Assembly: GCF_020520425.1 (NCBI RefSeq) | Contig: NC_079491.1 | Coordinates: 5,691,143-5,755,142, forward strand | Source: Spinacia oleracea | Lineage: Eukaryota; Streptophyta; Magnoliopsida; Caryophyllales; Amaranthaceae | Reading direction: 5' to 3' | DNA length: 64,000 nt | Shown: positions 43,552-55,195 of the stretch, piece after piece | How positions within the stretch are numbered: the first letter of the stretch is position 1 | Layout of the letters: each line of letters opens with the position of its first letter | Program-made: the position numbers and the translations under genes | The notes under the pieces: generated by a model | Database searches by the model: none | Told to the model about the DNA's origin: nothing | The model's input: only the letters and a program-made list of their open reading frames with translations

Positions 43552-46500
43552 TTACACCACAGAAATATCAGGGATGTGTTGAATAAGTGGCCAGTTTTCG
43601 CCATCCGGGAACTCACATCTTCTCTGAAGTTCAGGACACAGAGAGATCCGAAGTTCCTGTAACGAAGTGAGGCGATGGAAAGACTCTGGAAGTACAACTA
43701 TCTTAGGACATTCACGGATTTCAAGAACACGAAGCTGACTGAGGTTCCCTATCCACTCTGGTAGGGCTCTTAAGTTGGCGAGACTGACGATTTTTAGCCT
43801 CTGAAGTACTGTCAGACTACCAACTTCCTCAGGGAGCATCTCTATTTTCGGGATGTCCCACAATTCTAAGGAACACAGGCTCTTGAGACCGTGCCAAGCT
43901 GTTGATTTGATACTATTGTATCCAAAGTCCAACTCTTCACAATGCCGAATTTCCAGTTCCTTGAGAACAGAAAGATGCAGTAGTGCACTCGAAATGTCTG
44001 TCAATCTGCAACATTCTTCAATTACAAGTCGATGGAGAAAGGTTGGAGATTCGGCAACCAAATGGATCAGTTCTTGGCATTCAGAAATTAATAGGGCTTT
44101 TCCAGTGAAAAGATTGATCGAGAGTGAAACTAGTTCCTGCACCGAGTGTATATTAAGCCACTTCATTGTGAAAAGAGCTGATTCCTCTGCAGAAAGAAGA
44201 TCTTTCAGTAGCTTCCCATGGATTTCATTGGCATCCAGGGACTCAAGCCTTGGTACCACAGGGACCCACATCAGTTTCGAGCAACCTTCTATCCAGAGTT
44301 CAGAAACACAAGGGAAATATAACCTCTGCATCAGAGAATTCTGATGTTCCTCCAATCTTGACCATCCCTTTAACTCAGGCAAATCTAACAACATCAAAGA
44401 TTCTAAGGATGGAAAGTATTTCTCTGCAGAAGAACTTCTTATACTGTTATCATCACCACCGCTCTCTATGTACTCCAACACACTGAGGTCACAGAGACGA
44501 AGAAATCTGAGATGAGGAAGTCTACTGAAGCTTGGGAGATGATTGCATCTATGGCAGGATCTAATAGATATATAAACAAGGTAAGGGAACTCGTTCATCC
44601 CCCATCGTGGAAACTGCACTCCTTTCCAACCCCAAACTTTCAGACGTTTTACAGATGGAGGAGGCTGCAGCCATTTTAACACATCTTCCTCCACATCGGC
44701 ATAAACATCATGCTCTACATATGATGATGACCATTTTACGAATAAGTTTGTCATCTTCTTATCCTTCAAATTTGCTGCTCTGGCTTCTGATACCGCTTTC
44801 TGACGATGTTTTACATAACAGATTTTGAGCTCACCGGCAAGATTATTCAATCTAGCTAGTGCATCTAGACCATTACTTTCCCCCACTATAAATATGTCTA
44901 ATGCCCGGAGAGATGTTAATTCCCCAAAGCAAGAAGGCATATCAATCAATCTCTCTCCATTATGCAAATTTCGGAGCTTGATCAATTTATTAAAACCTCT
45001 TGGCAATTCCTTAAGCTTGTAACACCTCTTGATATCCAGAGTACACAAGTTCTTCAACTTTGTGATGCCATATGGGAGAGATTCTAAACTTGACCCAAGT
45101 CTGACATACCTGAGGTGCTTCAGTTCCTCGATGGAGTTCGGGAGGCTCTTACAGCTCGCATTAAACAAGTCCAATGAGCGTAAGCACCTCATACTTGAAA
45201 ACATTTTATCAGTCTTTTGTAAGACGGAATCTGACAAAACAAGAAGAGATCGCATTGTCTTGGCAGCAAACAACTCTAATGGAGCTGATCCAGCATTCAA
45301 ACTCAAGTGGAAAATACAGTCAGTATTAGTAATCTGCTGATTTGGCCTTTCTATCAAAAGACAATCATCTGATGCCATATTTCGTGCCAAGTCATTCATT
45401 AAACTGTGCATCTTGCAGCTGATTACATCATCATACTCATTTCGTATAACATCTTGAAAGAAAGATCTTCGAAGCAATTCCATGAAATATGCATGACCAA
45501 TATCCTCCGGGGTTTCATTCCCAGTTGATGACCTAATAAACCCTTGGGCCATCCAAAGGTAAATCAGACATTGCTTATCGATTTCATAATCCTTGGGAAA
45601 CAACGAACAATAAGCAAAGCACTGCTTCAAGTGTGATGGTAGGTGGTCGTAGCTCAATTTCAATGTTGACATGACACTGTTGTCATTTTGTTCTATCATT
45701 CTGAGCTCACTATCCTTGAAACACTCCCATTCCTGCTCGGTATCTTTAGAATAGAGAAGGCCAGCAATGGTCCTAATAGCAAGCGGAACATTGGCACACT
45801 TCTTAACAATTTCTTTGCCGATGGTTGTAACCCTTGGATTCCTCTTCTGTTGTCCCTCCTTAAACGCTAGGCTTTTAAACAAAGCCCATGACTCATCCTC
45901 TAGCAAGCCTCCCAATTCATAGGGTTGAACTGTGCCCAGGTTTTGAGCAACTACTCCAGACCTCGAGGTCACAATTATTTTACTTCCTCGTTTACCTCCA
46001 AACAACAGCCGCCTCAAAACAAGCCATCTCTCACGGTCTTCATCCCACACGTCATCTAATACAAGCAGGTATCTTTTATCATCTACAACTTCCCGCAGGC
46101 ATGATTGAAGTTGATCCATATTGAGCTGTTGATAATCATCTTCATCAGTAACAAGACTAACAGCTATAAGAATTTTCCTAGATAACTCTTCTACACTAGA
46201 AATCCCAGAAACACATGCCCAGCCTTTTAGCTCAAAATGTTTTTGAACATCTTTGTCGTTGTAAGCAAGTTGGGCAAGTGTAGTTTTCCCAAGACCACCA
46301 ATCCCAACAATTGGGATGATTGACACACTTGCTGCTTCAACATGGTCAGCATCCAAAAGCATCTGTACAATCACAGTTTTGTCCCCGTCTCTACCAATCA
46401 CCTCTTCCTCTGAAATGAAAGAAGATGTTTCTCTCCCATTCATCGAATTAATCACACGTTCCTCAAATGAAAGCACCCTAAGGTTAAGGGTACTCATATC

Positions 46501-46917
46501 TGATCTAATAGCCTCAAGTTCCCCAATAACAACCTTCGCCTCTCTTGCAATTTTTTTATTGATTATAACAGGATTTGAAGATGAACACAGCATAAAAGCC
46601 ATAAATAAGTGTTTGGTCATCTTACCTGCAGGAATGCGTTCATTCTCTTTATCAGCCATAGCAACCTCTTCGAACAAGTCCTCCAATCGGTAAATTATAA
46701 TTTTCAATCTATTAAGCCACTGTTTGACCAGAGCTTCATTCTCACCTTCACCTCGTCTCTCTGCATCCAGAAGTCGGGCTTGGATTAGCTTCATTGTCCT
46801 GTTAAGCTCTTTCAGTTTACGTCTTCCACCTAAATAAGGGGTGAGAGCATTAACAGTTGAATGACTCATATACTCCAAAAGTTTCACGACAACACCAGAT
46901 ATAATGGATTCTGCCAT
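43552..46917 (-). CDS. CC-NB-LRR disease resistance protein (RGA-like)
   Basis: 1,121 residues in one exon. An intracellular immune receptor. N-terminal Rx-type coiled coil (1 to about 150, with LVKQWLNRLKIIIYRLEDLFEE at 63-84). NB-ARC: P-loop GIGGLGKTT (205-213), FELKGWACVS RNBS-A (228-237), kinase-2 YLLVLDDVWDE (283-293), GSKIIVTSRS RNBS-B (311-320), a GLPL site reading NVPLA (376-380), CFAYCSLFPKDYEI RNBS-D (433-446), and an MHD site reading MHS (503-505). About 560-1110 is an LRR domain with LPNSIEELKHLRYVRL, LPRGFNKLIKLRNL and LPEEVGSLTVLQRL repeats. The full length looks intact. The Asp-to-Ser change in MHD and the NVPL variant are unusual, as MHD regulates nucleotide exchange. Confidence 0.95.
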   Translation of the reverse strand: MAESIISGVVVKLLEYMSHSTVNALTPYLGGRRKLKELNRTMKLIQARLLDAERRGEGENEALVKQWLNRLKIIIYRLEDLFEEVAMADKENERIPAGKMTKHLFMAFMLCSSSNPVIINKKIAREAKVVIGELEAIRSDMSTLNLRVLSFEERVINSMNGRETSSFISEEEVIGRDGDKTVIVQMLLDADHVEAASVSIIPIVGIGGLGKTTLAQLAYNDKDVQKHFELKGWACVSGISSVEELSRKILIAVSLVTDEDDYQQLNMDQLQSCLREVVDDKRYLLVLDDVWDEDRERWLVLRRLLFGGKRGSKIIVTSRSGVVAQNLGTVQPYELGGLLEDESWALFKSLAFKEGQQKRNPRVTTIGKEIVKKCANVPLAIRTIAGLLYSKDTEQEWECFKDSELRMIEQNDNSVMSTLKLSYDHLPSHLKQCFAYCSLFPKDYEIDKQCLIYLWMAQGFIRSSTGNETPEDIGHAYFMELLRRSFFQDVIRNEYDDVISCKMHSLMNDLARNMASDDCLLIERPNQQITNTDCIFHLSLNAGSAPLELFAAKTMRSLLVLSDSVLQKTDKMFSSMRCLRSLDLFNASCKSLPNSIEELKHLRYVRLGSSLESLPYGITKLKNLCTLDIKRCYKLKELPRGFNKLIKLRNLHNGERLIDMPSCFGELTSLRALDIFIVGESNGLDALARLNNLAGELKICYVKHRQKAVSEARAANLKDKKMTNLFVKWSSSYVEHDVYADVEEDVLKWLQPPPSVKRLKVWGWKGVQFPRWGMNEFPYLVYISIRSCHRCNHLPSFSRLPHLRFLRLCDLSVLEYIESGGDDNSIRSSSAEKYFPSLESLMLLDLPELKGWSRLEEHQNSLMQRLYFPCVSELWIEGCSKLMWVPVVPRLESLDANEIHGKLLKDLLSAEESALFTMKWLNIHSVQELVSLSINLFTGKALLISECQELIHLVAESPTFLHRLVIEECCRLTDISSALLHLSVLKELEIRHCEELDFGYNSIKSTAWHGLKSLCSLELWDIPKIEMLPEEVGSLTVLQRLKIVSLANLRALPEWIGNLSQLRVLEIRECPKIVVLPESFHRLTSLQELRISLCPELQRRCEFPDGENWPLIQHIPDISVV

Positions 46918-47279
46918 AATTGTTCCCCACCCCCTGATCCCTACTGTTTTGACTCTCTCTTCCCTCTTCTATTTCTAGCTTTGATCTTGCTAACTCTTTG
47001 AATCAGAAAACTGGGTAAGTATTGCAGAAGAGTTTTTGCAATCTCGCCATACAATTACCCTATTCTCTGAAAAGCCTAAGATATTTTTGGGTATGAAATT
47101 GCAGGGAAAGTACTGGGACCAAAGATCTGACTCTGGTGAGTGGTGAGGATCCTTCATCCTTTGCTTTTCAGTGTAGCTTCCTGGGCTATTATAAAGTCAA
47201 CAAGGAAAAGTCAAAATTGGCTATTTGATTATCACTTAAATAATTATCCCTGCAACACCAGGCTTTTGCGAATTAAATA
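46918..47279 (-). promoter_or_regulatory. NLR 5' UTR and promoter region
   Basis: The stretch before the NLR start is C/T-rich near 46930-46980 and probably contains the 5' UTR. The transcription start was not fixed. A 5'-UTR intron is possible. Confidence 0.3.
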
Positions 47280-47538
47280 CTTCTTCCTTTCTCTTTTAGT
47301 TGCAACGTTTTGACTTTTACGATTGACAATGCACATCTTTGACCATTAATATCTCTAATCGTGTACAAGTAAAAGTTATAAAAAATTGATATTGTGAAAA
47401 TACATAATCGAGATAAATTATAACAAGAACCTACGTGACCCTGTTTTAGTTTATGCAAAATCATCAAAGCCGGTCAAAAGAGAAAATATGAATAGTGTAA
47501 AAGTCAAAAACGTTGCAACTAAAAGAGAACGGAGTAAG
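47280..47538 (+). mobile_element. Stowaway-like MITE upstream of the NLR
   Basis: 259 bp with long inverted ends: CTTCCTTTCTCTTTTAGTTG at the left and its near inverse CAACTAAAAGAGAACGGAG at the right, flanked by TA (47278-47279, 47539-47540). It lies about 360 bp upstream of the NLR start codon. Confidence 0.85.
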
Positions 47539-48204
47539 TACGTTTAATTTAATTAGATAACCTGACCATAATAGCAACTAATCATGCCGTTAAGAGTAAT
47601 ATCCTACGAGTATATTCTAAGAGCCAAGAAGGATAGTATATTATTGACAACTGATTGCAATAGATTAAGGTCTTTCTGATTAATACTTCATACCTTCCTT
47701 GTGAAAGTGATGGCTAACAGAATATTCTGGATAGTTATAACAGCAGTGACAGTTGACCAATCTCCCTTTCCTCCTTCCCACACGTCGTTAACAGCATAAT
47801 CTGGATCATCTGAAATAAAACAAAACAGTCACCTGCTCATTGTATATTTACCATTAAACCATTTCTACAACAACTTTTTAGCATCCTATGTAACTATTAG
47901 ATATCCTTGTAGGTTCATCCAGAAAACCCTTGCGTTCTGTTCAATTACAACAATGAATCTACATTTGGTCTTTTGGATGCCTTCTTCCTTCACGATTAGT
48001 TGCTTTAATCAATTTACTGGACTACTACCCTGAATCTGGCATTTTCCGGAATCACAAATGCTACCGCAAGCTGAATCAATCAAATTCTGCATAATTTATC
48101 CCAAATAATGCCAAAATCCTTCATTTCCAACCTAATTTGAACCAATAGAAGCTGGACTATGCAGACACAGATTTTGAGCTCGTAAAGTACTGAATGAAGT
48201 CCTT
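47539..48204 (+). other. Intergenic, no gene seen
   Basis: No convincing open frame or repeat. Confidence 0.45.
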
Positions 48205-49147
48205 AGACTTGAGTAATTCATCCGTAATCACTGGTACTGTTTCCACCTCCCAACTCTAGTAACTATACTACTTTGAGGAAGGCTAGTAGATTATAAATGA
48301 GGCACATCTAGCAGCAATTTATAGAAAATAAATTTTAATTTGGAAACATTAAATATGAGGTCATTATTCCAAAAAAAAAAAGGGTTGAAGATAGCCACAA
48401 CTTTGATCACATTGTAAAATGTCAAAATCCCTAGCAAGTTCCAAAAGTACAAGTACCGCTTCAGAAGGTTAAGGTTAATCCCAACTAAAGTAAAACTTCT
48501 AAACAACCTTCCTCCGAATGATGACATAACTGGCATGAACCACCATGGTAGGAGTTAGAGAAGGGTGATGAATGGATCAAGAGTTTAAGACAGATTTTCT
48601 AATGTATTTGGCTCCAAAGTATAGTTCCAAAATTCTTTCAAAAATGTATCTCTATGATGTATGAAGAACTGTTCTTTCTTCTTGGCATGTAATGACTGTT
48701 CAACAACGAACCGATTGTAAGCTACTTTTAACTCGGGCACTTAAATGTAATAGCAGATAGAGTAATGTGAGCTTAGGATGACACCAAGAAAAACAGCAAC
48801 AGCAGGGTTGAATAATTCATGAAATATGCATTATAAAAGCCATAATCTTTCAAGCTACAACCTTACACTCAAAAAAATCACTTCCCTACACTTAAAGAAA
48901 ATACATTGATGATATCCTTTTGAAGTAAAAGAGCTAGCATTAGAAAGTTACCCGGAGCATTTTCCAACACAACCTTTTGAACATCAGGGATATTCTTTGA
49001 AGTATATTTCAAAATTCCAAGAAAATTACACATTTTCAACAAATAATTCTCGCTTTCATCATGAAGACATGTAGGCATCAGAGAGAACCACAACAGCCTT
49101 GGCAGAGGGGTGGAACAACCTCCCTTAGTGGATGCAGCCCTGATGTT
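48205..49147 (-). mobile_element. Internally deleted hAT derivative
   Basis: 48205-48885 matches 50020-50670, the 3' non-coding part of the full-length hAT (for example GGTTAAGGTTAATCCCAACT, GGTAGGAGTTA, GGCATGTAATGACTGTTCAA). It is joined directly to 48890-49085, a near copy of 52240-52430 that encodes NIPDVQKVVLENAPGNFLML. About 1.6 kb of coding DNA is missing between the two parts, so this is a deleted, non-coding relative. Confidence 0.75.
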
Positions 49148-49427
49148 CATTAATTGCTTTTGTCCTAGTCATTCCAGTTTAATTGCTTTTGTCCTATTAT
49201 TAGAAGTTGTGTTTAAATAGGAAAGGGGAAGGAAAACAGAAGTATGTTGAGAGCGAATGGTTAAGTGGGAGAGTTGAGAGCCTCTCGAAACGTTCTCTAT
49301 TTTGTAAACAAGCCTTAGCTTTATCCCTTAATATTACAAATTACTTTCTCTATTTCTTGTTGTTCTCTGTTATTGTTATCACTAGTCTGCTTGGAATTCC
49401 TGAGTTGCTTGCATAAACCCAATAACA
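49148..49427 (+). mobile_element. Solo LTR-like remnant
   Basis: 280 bp ending CCCAATAACA, flanked by ATGTT on both sides (49143-49147, 49428-49432). A TATA-like TTTAAATAGG and a GAGAGCCTCTCGAAACGT segment are in LTR-like positions. The 5' terminus is not a perfect LTR start. A fossil. Confidence 0.5.
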
Positions 49428-49432
49428 ATGTT

Positions 49433-50019
49433 AAAATTCCTCCATTTCTTTAATTCCTTGCAGAAGCTTACACTTTACATATGCAAGCTTTGATGGCCAA
49501 ACACATCAAGTAGTGGCTAACTGCTACAATTTAAAGACACTACTTGACTCTGCTTCACAGAATCACAGTTCATAAAATTACAGCACAAACGCCGGAAACA
49601 AAGACACCAGTGATAAAAAAAAACGGGTTCCACTATAGTTGCTGGGGTATCAACACATAGTCACATACATATAAATATATAAAAGCAACTAGTGAATTCT
49701 TTTGAATCAACTGAAGAATAATGTAACAAGTCAACAAAGATTAGAGAAAGGACATACCTTATTACCCCTTATCATAATATCATTCTTCAACCCATGCAAC
49801 ATTTTCATCTTGCTTCCCTCCACCTACTGCGTCATAGAATACTAAGCTCTTGTGCAAGCAGACTTTGTAGTCAAAGAGTTTACTGTTCCTTCTTTCTGGA
49901 AGATACTTGGTCAACTTCCTTAGAACATGAAACAGCTCCACCCCTTCATCTTTTATAACAAAAGGTAACCCAGTAGACGAAGTACTAGAACAGTTATCAG
50001 CTAAATCGACTTATTGAAT
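49433..50019 (-). other. Unidentified coding-like remnant
   Basis: Minus-strand frame at about 49790-49996 reads without stops for some 68 codons (LFHVLRKLTKYLPERRNSKL, then HKSLVFYDAVGGGKQDE) and ends WVEE before a stop at about 49789, with a GT site (GGTATGTCC) about 20 bp further on. It looks like an exon of a gene I do not recognise. No partner exon was found. Confidence 0.3.
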
Positions 50020-53000
50020 AGAGCGAGTAGTTAATCCGTAATCACTGGTACTATTTCCATCTACCTGCTCTAGTAAATCTACTTAAAGGTCTTACAGCAA
50101 CTGAACTAGGTCTTACAGCAATAGAGTGAAATAAAATTTTATCCGGAAACATAAAATATGAAGTCATTATTCCAATAAAAGGGTCTCATATAGAAACAAC
50201 TATGACCACATTGTGAAATGTAAAGATCCCTAGCAAGATCCAAAAGTACAAACTCCCCTTCGGAAGGGTTAAGGTTAATCCCAACTTAGGTAAAACTTCT
50301 AAACAACCTTCCCCTGAATGTTGACATAACTGACATTAACCACCACGGTAGGAGTTATAGAAGGGTGATGAATGGATCAAGAGTTCAAGAAAGATTCTAT
50401 TGTATTTGGCTCCAAAGTACAGTTCCAAAAATCTTTCAAAATGTATCTCTATGATGTATGAAGAACTGTTCTTTCTTCTTGGCATGTAATGACTGTTCAA
50501 CAAAGAACCGATTGGAAGCTACTTTTAACTTGGGCACTTAAATGTAGCAGATAGAGTAATGTGAGCTAAGGATGACACCAAGAAAAACAACAACAGGGTT
50601 GATAATTTATGAAATATGCATTATAAAAGCCACAATCTTTCAAGCTACAACCTTACACTCAGTACTTAAAGAGAATAATATTACAATTGTTCTAGTACTT
50701 CTAGTTGAGTTCTCATATTTTCAAACTGATTTACAATAGCATCAATGCTAACATCTACAAATAAATCTTTCTCTAAAGTAGTAACCAAACAATCACTCAA
50801 CACTTGATCTCCTGCACTATTACGCAATTTATTTTTAACAAAATTCATTCCAAAACATGCTCTTTCTACATTTGCCATTGCCACGGGCAGAAGCAAAACC
50901 AACTTCAAAAGCATGTAGACTTTGGAATGAGCTTCATTCTTCGTTGCCTCGACAAGTTTAATAGAAAGCTCATTAAGATTCTTCACCTCCCAAAATCTCT
51001 CATCATTCTGAATATCATCAATGAAATTCCCAAGTGCTTGTTCAAAATTTAACAAATCAACATTTGAAAATTCATTGGGATAAAACTTGGCAAGCCGGAG
51101 CAATTTTATTTTGTCAAAGGAAGAAAATCGATTAATGGGATCAAAGCAAGACATACAAATAAGTAATTCTTTGTTTACCTCATCAAACCGATTTTCAAGT
51201 TCCTGCAATTGTTGATCAATTACACTTTCAAAGACTTCAACTCGAAAATGGTGAAGATTCGCTACTTGTGGCATACCACAACCATACTTTCTTCTCCTCG
51301 GAGCAACATACATTCCCTCCATATTAGGAATCTCAACCCCATGTTTAACCATAAAAGAGGTGACTGTGTCCATATGAGAATCCCAACCATCATCCCTTAA
51401 CTCTTGTAAAAGCTTCTTACATATATCAACCACAGATATTGCATTCGCAAGATTTCGATCCATCAATTGTAAAGATGCGTCGAAAGTATTTTCAATCCCA
51501 AATACAGATATCATCAAAAATGCCACAAAAACAAAATCAAATGACATCAATGAATATGTAAGTGACTCGGCTTTATTCTTGTCACCTCTTTCTTTGGAAA
51601 CATCACCAATGGCATCAAGCGACTCAAGGATTGTGGGATACAAATCAATAACATTCAAAACCATTGTAAGGTGAGATCCTAAACAAGTGCTCCAACGGCT
51701 GCTCGAGCTAAGTTCCTCAATTTTATCTAAAGATAATGCCTCTACAACACGTTCACCTTGTCTTTGTCTAAGAAATTATTTCCGCTCGGGTGAACCATCC
51801 ACATAATTCACCAATGTGGTAAGTACATCAACAAACAACCAATTACAATCAGCATTCTTTTTAGCAACAACAGCTAGAGTTAGCTGAAGTTGGTGAGAAA
51901 AACAATGAACATAATACGCTGATGGAGATTCCCTCATGATTAAAGTTTTGATGTCATGAATTGCATCTTGCATTTTCCCAGCACCATTGTAACATTGACC
52001 TCGAACTCTAGACAGACTTAGAGAGTGCTCCATAAGCAATGACTCGGTTGTAGCTTTCAATGTCAAAGAATTAGTATCGGGAACATACACAATACCAAGA
52101 AAACGCTCTATTATTTCTCCTTTCTTACTGATATACCGCAAAAAGAGAGTCATTTGATCTTTATCACATAAATCTGCACACACATCGACAAGGATAGAAA
52201 AAATTCCATCACCAAGTTCTTCAATGATGGCTTTAGTTGTCTCTTTTGCACAAACATTGATGATATCCTTTTGAATTAAAGGAGCTAGCATTAGAAAGTT
52301 ACCCGGAGCATTTTCCAACACAACCTTTTGAACATCAGGGATATTCTTTAAAGTATATTTAAAAAATCCAAGAATATTACACATATTCAACAAATAATTC
52401 TCGCTTTCATCATGAAGACGTGTAGGCATCCCTTGAAGTAAAATCCACCTCATACATCCAACTGAATCTTTTAATTGCTTTCGATATCGACTTGTAACTT
52501 GTTCAGAATTGGAAAAAACAGATGATTGAACCCATTTGACATTGAAAATCATTTAAACTTCGCAAAGCTTGATTATGAGCACTCAAAGGTCCACCAACAT
52601 GCTCGTCAAACGCATTTGACTTGCTCCATGTTCTAAATCCTTCACTAACAAAAGCGTCTCCCCCAACCGAAACCTCATTTTCAAACAGATAGCAAATGAA
52701 GCAAAAAGCTGCCTCTTTGGTAACACTATACTCAAGCCAAGGTTTATACTTTCCAAACCATCTACGGTTAAAACGGCACACTGTTTTCTCAAAAGGACTT
52801 TGACTGAAGTTGGGTTGAAAAGGTTTTCTTCGAATATATTCTCTCCTAACCATATCCCTATGATTCGGATGAAAAGCACTCATCTTCCTTCTTTCTCCCG
52901 GGTCTTGAGGAAGACTTCGAACATCCAATTTACTTAATCTTCCATGATCAATCAAAGCTTCAGTCCTAACATTCGAACTATCTCCAGATTCTGTTTCACT

Positions 53001-53177
53001 CTCTTGTTTTAGAGCAATACCCCCGGTTTCATCAAATGGAGGAATATGGGTAGATGATGAAGAATTTTTTTTACTTGCTTGAGTTGGGATGGGATTTGGA
53101 CTAGTGGTATTTACAATTTCTTTACAAATCCGTTTCTTAAAGAAACTTGAAATATCCTTCTCTTTTGTTCTCTTCAT
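50020..53177 (-). mobile_element. Full-length but broken hAT element (ZMYM1-like transposase)
   Basis: On the minus strand from ATG 53177: a basic FFKKR start typical of hAT TTF proteins, a TTF-type zinc finger (KPWLEYSVTKEAAFCFICYL), a DUF4371/RNase H-like core with RVRGQCYNGAGKM, and a C-terminal hAT dimerisation segment (LLLPVAMANVERACFGMNFV, then LEKDLF). It ends at 50681, with roughly 650 bp of 3' sequence to 50020 shared with the deleted copy. A frameshift at about 52540 and one in-frame stop at 51774 (after GSPERK) break the frame. The terminal repeats were not resolved. Confidence 0.85.
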
Positions 53178-53995
53178 TCTGAAATTTATTTGATGAAATT
53201 AATTAGACCCTAATTTATACAAAATCGCCAAATGCAAAACTAAAATGAATAATTCATCAATTTTCAAGTTAAAATCAATAATTTACTGAATTGAACAACT
53301 TCATTCTCAAATTAAAATCTATCAATCAGCAATTCATCCTATTCAAAACCTAATTCCTAATTTGGAAATGTACAGTTAAATGTAAATTGCAAGAGAAAGA
53401 GAGACTGAGAAGGGGGAAATTAACTGACCTAGCTGCCGGAATCAATGAGCTGGTCTCCGGATTTGAAGCTGACGTCGTATATCCTCATCAGCCGTTACAC
53501 CGCGTCGCCGCCGGCAAGACCAACACGCTGCTCAGCCGCAGTAGAAAACAGTGAAGAGAGACACTGAGCTATTTTTCGAACCAAAATTGAATTTTGTTTA
53601 TTTGGAGTAGCACGTGCACATAAACACATTTACAATATTTCTAAATTGAACCTGTTTATTAGGAAAACCATAAAGCATAAATATGATCTTAAACTCAATT
53701 TGTAATTATATTGTTTTATTATTGGATTGGACTATTGGATTCATGTGTAGGATCTTGCTTAGGATCCTTTCAAAGTTGGACTAGATAAATTAAGTTAACT
53801 TTTAAATTTGTCAAAAAAACAAGAGTTTTATTAAGAAATTGGAGCATTAAGTAACGGAGGAAGTGCTTCTTTTGATTTTTTAAAAGTATAATAATTTGAC
53901 TTTTAATTTTTCCTCGTATTAAGATCATATGGGATATGAGATATAAAAAATGAATGTTATTGTTAAAATGGTGTTGATCATAGAGGTCGGCGAGG
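53178..53995 (+). other. hAT 5' flank and intergenic
   Basis: A GC-rich patch at about 53430-53540 (CGCCGCCGGCAAGACC) resembles a gene leader and may be the hAT 5' UTR. No other gene is seen. Confidence 0.4.
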
Positions 53996-54240
53996 CGGCA
54001 TGCTGTGATGTGTGAGCAAACACATCACCACACATCACAGCGCCAAACATGTACCATTTATTTAAAAAAGAGTACCATTTCATTAAAAAAGAGTACCATT
54101 TCGATAAAAACATGTACCATTTCGTTAAAAAGAGTATGATTTCGTTAAAAACGTAGTACCATTTCGATTAAAATATGTATCATTTCATTGATTTTTTTCG
54201 CTGTTATGTTTTTACAAAAACAGTAAAAATATAACAGACT
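53996..54240 (+). mobile_element. MITE with ATGGTAC minisatellite core, copy 2
   Basis: Starts CGGCATGCTGTGATGTG as at 12779, with an inner CACATCACAGCG. The core has seven or eight 20-bp-class units (AGTACCATTTCGTTAAAAA), in the reverse orientation to copy 1. The right end is replaced by a CTGTTAT...ATAACAG hairpin. Confidence 0.6.
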
Positions 54241-55109
54241 GCGATTTTAACTTCCTCGTTGATCATATGCTTACTTGCTTTGGTCAAAGTTATTTACTTC
54301 AATTTATTCACTTATTCTAAACAATTTGGCGTTGATCATATGGTACTGGGACGTATTTATGGAGGAATACGTACTCCCTCCGTTTTGAAATAATGGGACA
54401 CTTACACATTTCACAACAACCAAGATAAATGATGGAAAGTACTCCGTATCCCAAACCTTTAAAATGCATGAACTCAAAATACTATGCTTAACAATAGTGT
54501 ATTGAGTCACATTTAGGTGAAATTCACTATTCATAAGGAAAGTTTTTATTTTCCTTCCCTTTGAAAGCTCTATCAGCCTTGCTCAATCAACCAAGGTTCG
54601 ATTCTTGGTCCTTGCATATTTCCAAAAAAATTTGCTATCCCTTTTCTCCTTTCCTTTCTTTCTTCTGATCCACCTCCTGGATCGTTTTCAATTTTTCCTG
54701 TCGGAACACTAAGACTCCTTCTCTCTCCAACTTCGTCACACACAGCAAGACTTATTCATCGAAAAACGCTAATTCCTCCGAGTTCATCTTCATCAACATC
54801 AATGCGGTCCTCAATTTAGGGTTTGTTCTTTAGATAAGAATCGTGTTAAAAGTGTTTGATTATTTTCTTCTTAGGTAGTTAATTTGGTGGTAGTGGTTTT
54901 AATCTGCACGTTTTTATTGTTTATTTATGCAATTTGGGTGTTAGATTGAATATCCCATTATTTAAACCAATGTAGGGGATTTAATTAAAAGATGGTTTAA
55001 CTAGCAATATTTGCTGGTATAAATGGATCAAAAGCTTGTTTAATTGTTGCTTGTCTTGACAATATAGTATGATTTATACAGTTATTGATCTGTTTGTGAT
55101 CTTGTACAG

Positions 55110-55195
55110 ATGCAAATCTTCGTCAAGACTCTTACCGGAAAAATCATCACTCTCAAGGTCGAGAGTTCTGACACGGGCTACTGGCCACTTTAATC
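55110..55195 (+). pseudogene. Ubiquitin gene fragment captured by the Helitron
   Basis: MQIFVKTLTGKIITLKVESS plus DT is ubiquitin residues 1-22, with Thr12 to Ile and Glu16 to Lys. Sequence then switches to foreign DNA and stops at 55193-55195. The ATG directly follows TGTACAG, as in polyubiquitin genes whose leader intron ends just before the start codon. About 54680-55109 probably is the captured leader exon and intron. Confidence 0.9.

Noticed and set aside
43853-46693. Plus-strand open frames across the NLR
   Set aside because: All are antisense shadows of the 1,121-residue NLR with no recognisable features.
55110-55195. A functional ubiquitin gene
   Set aside because: Only 22 ubiquitin codons are present before foreign sequence and a stop.
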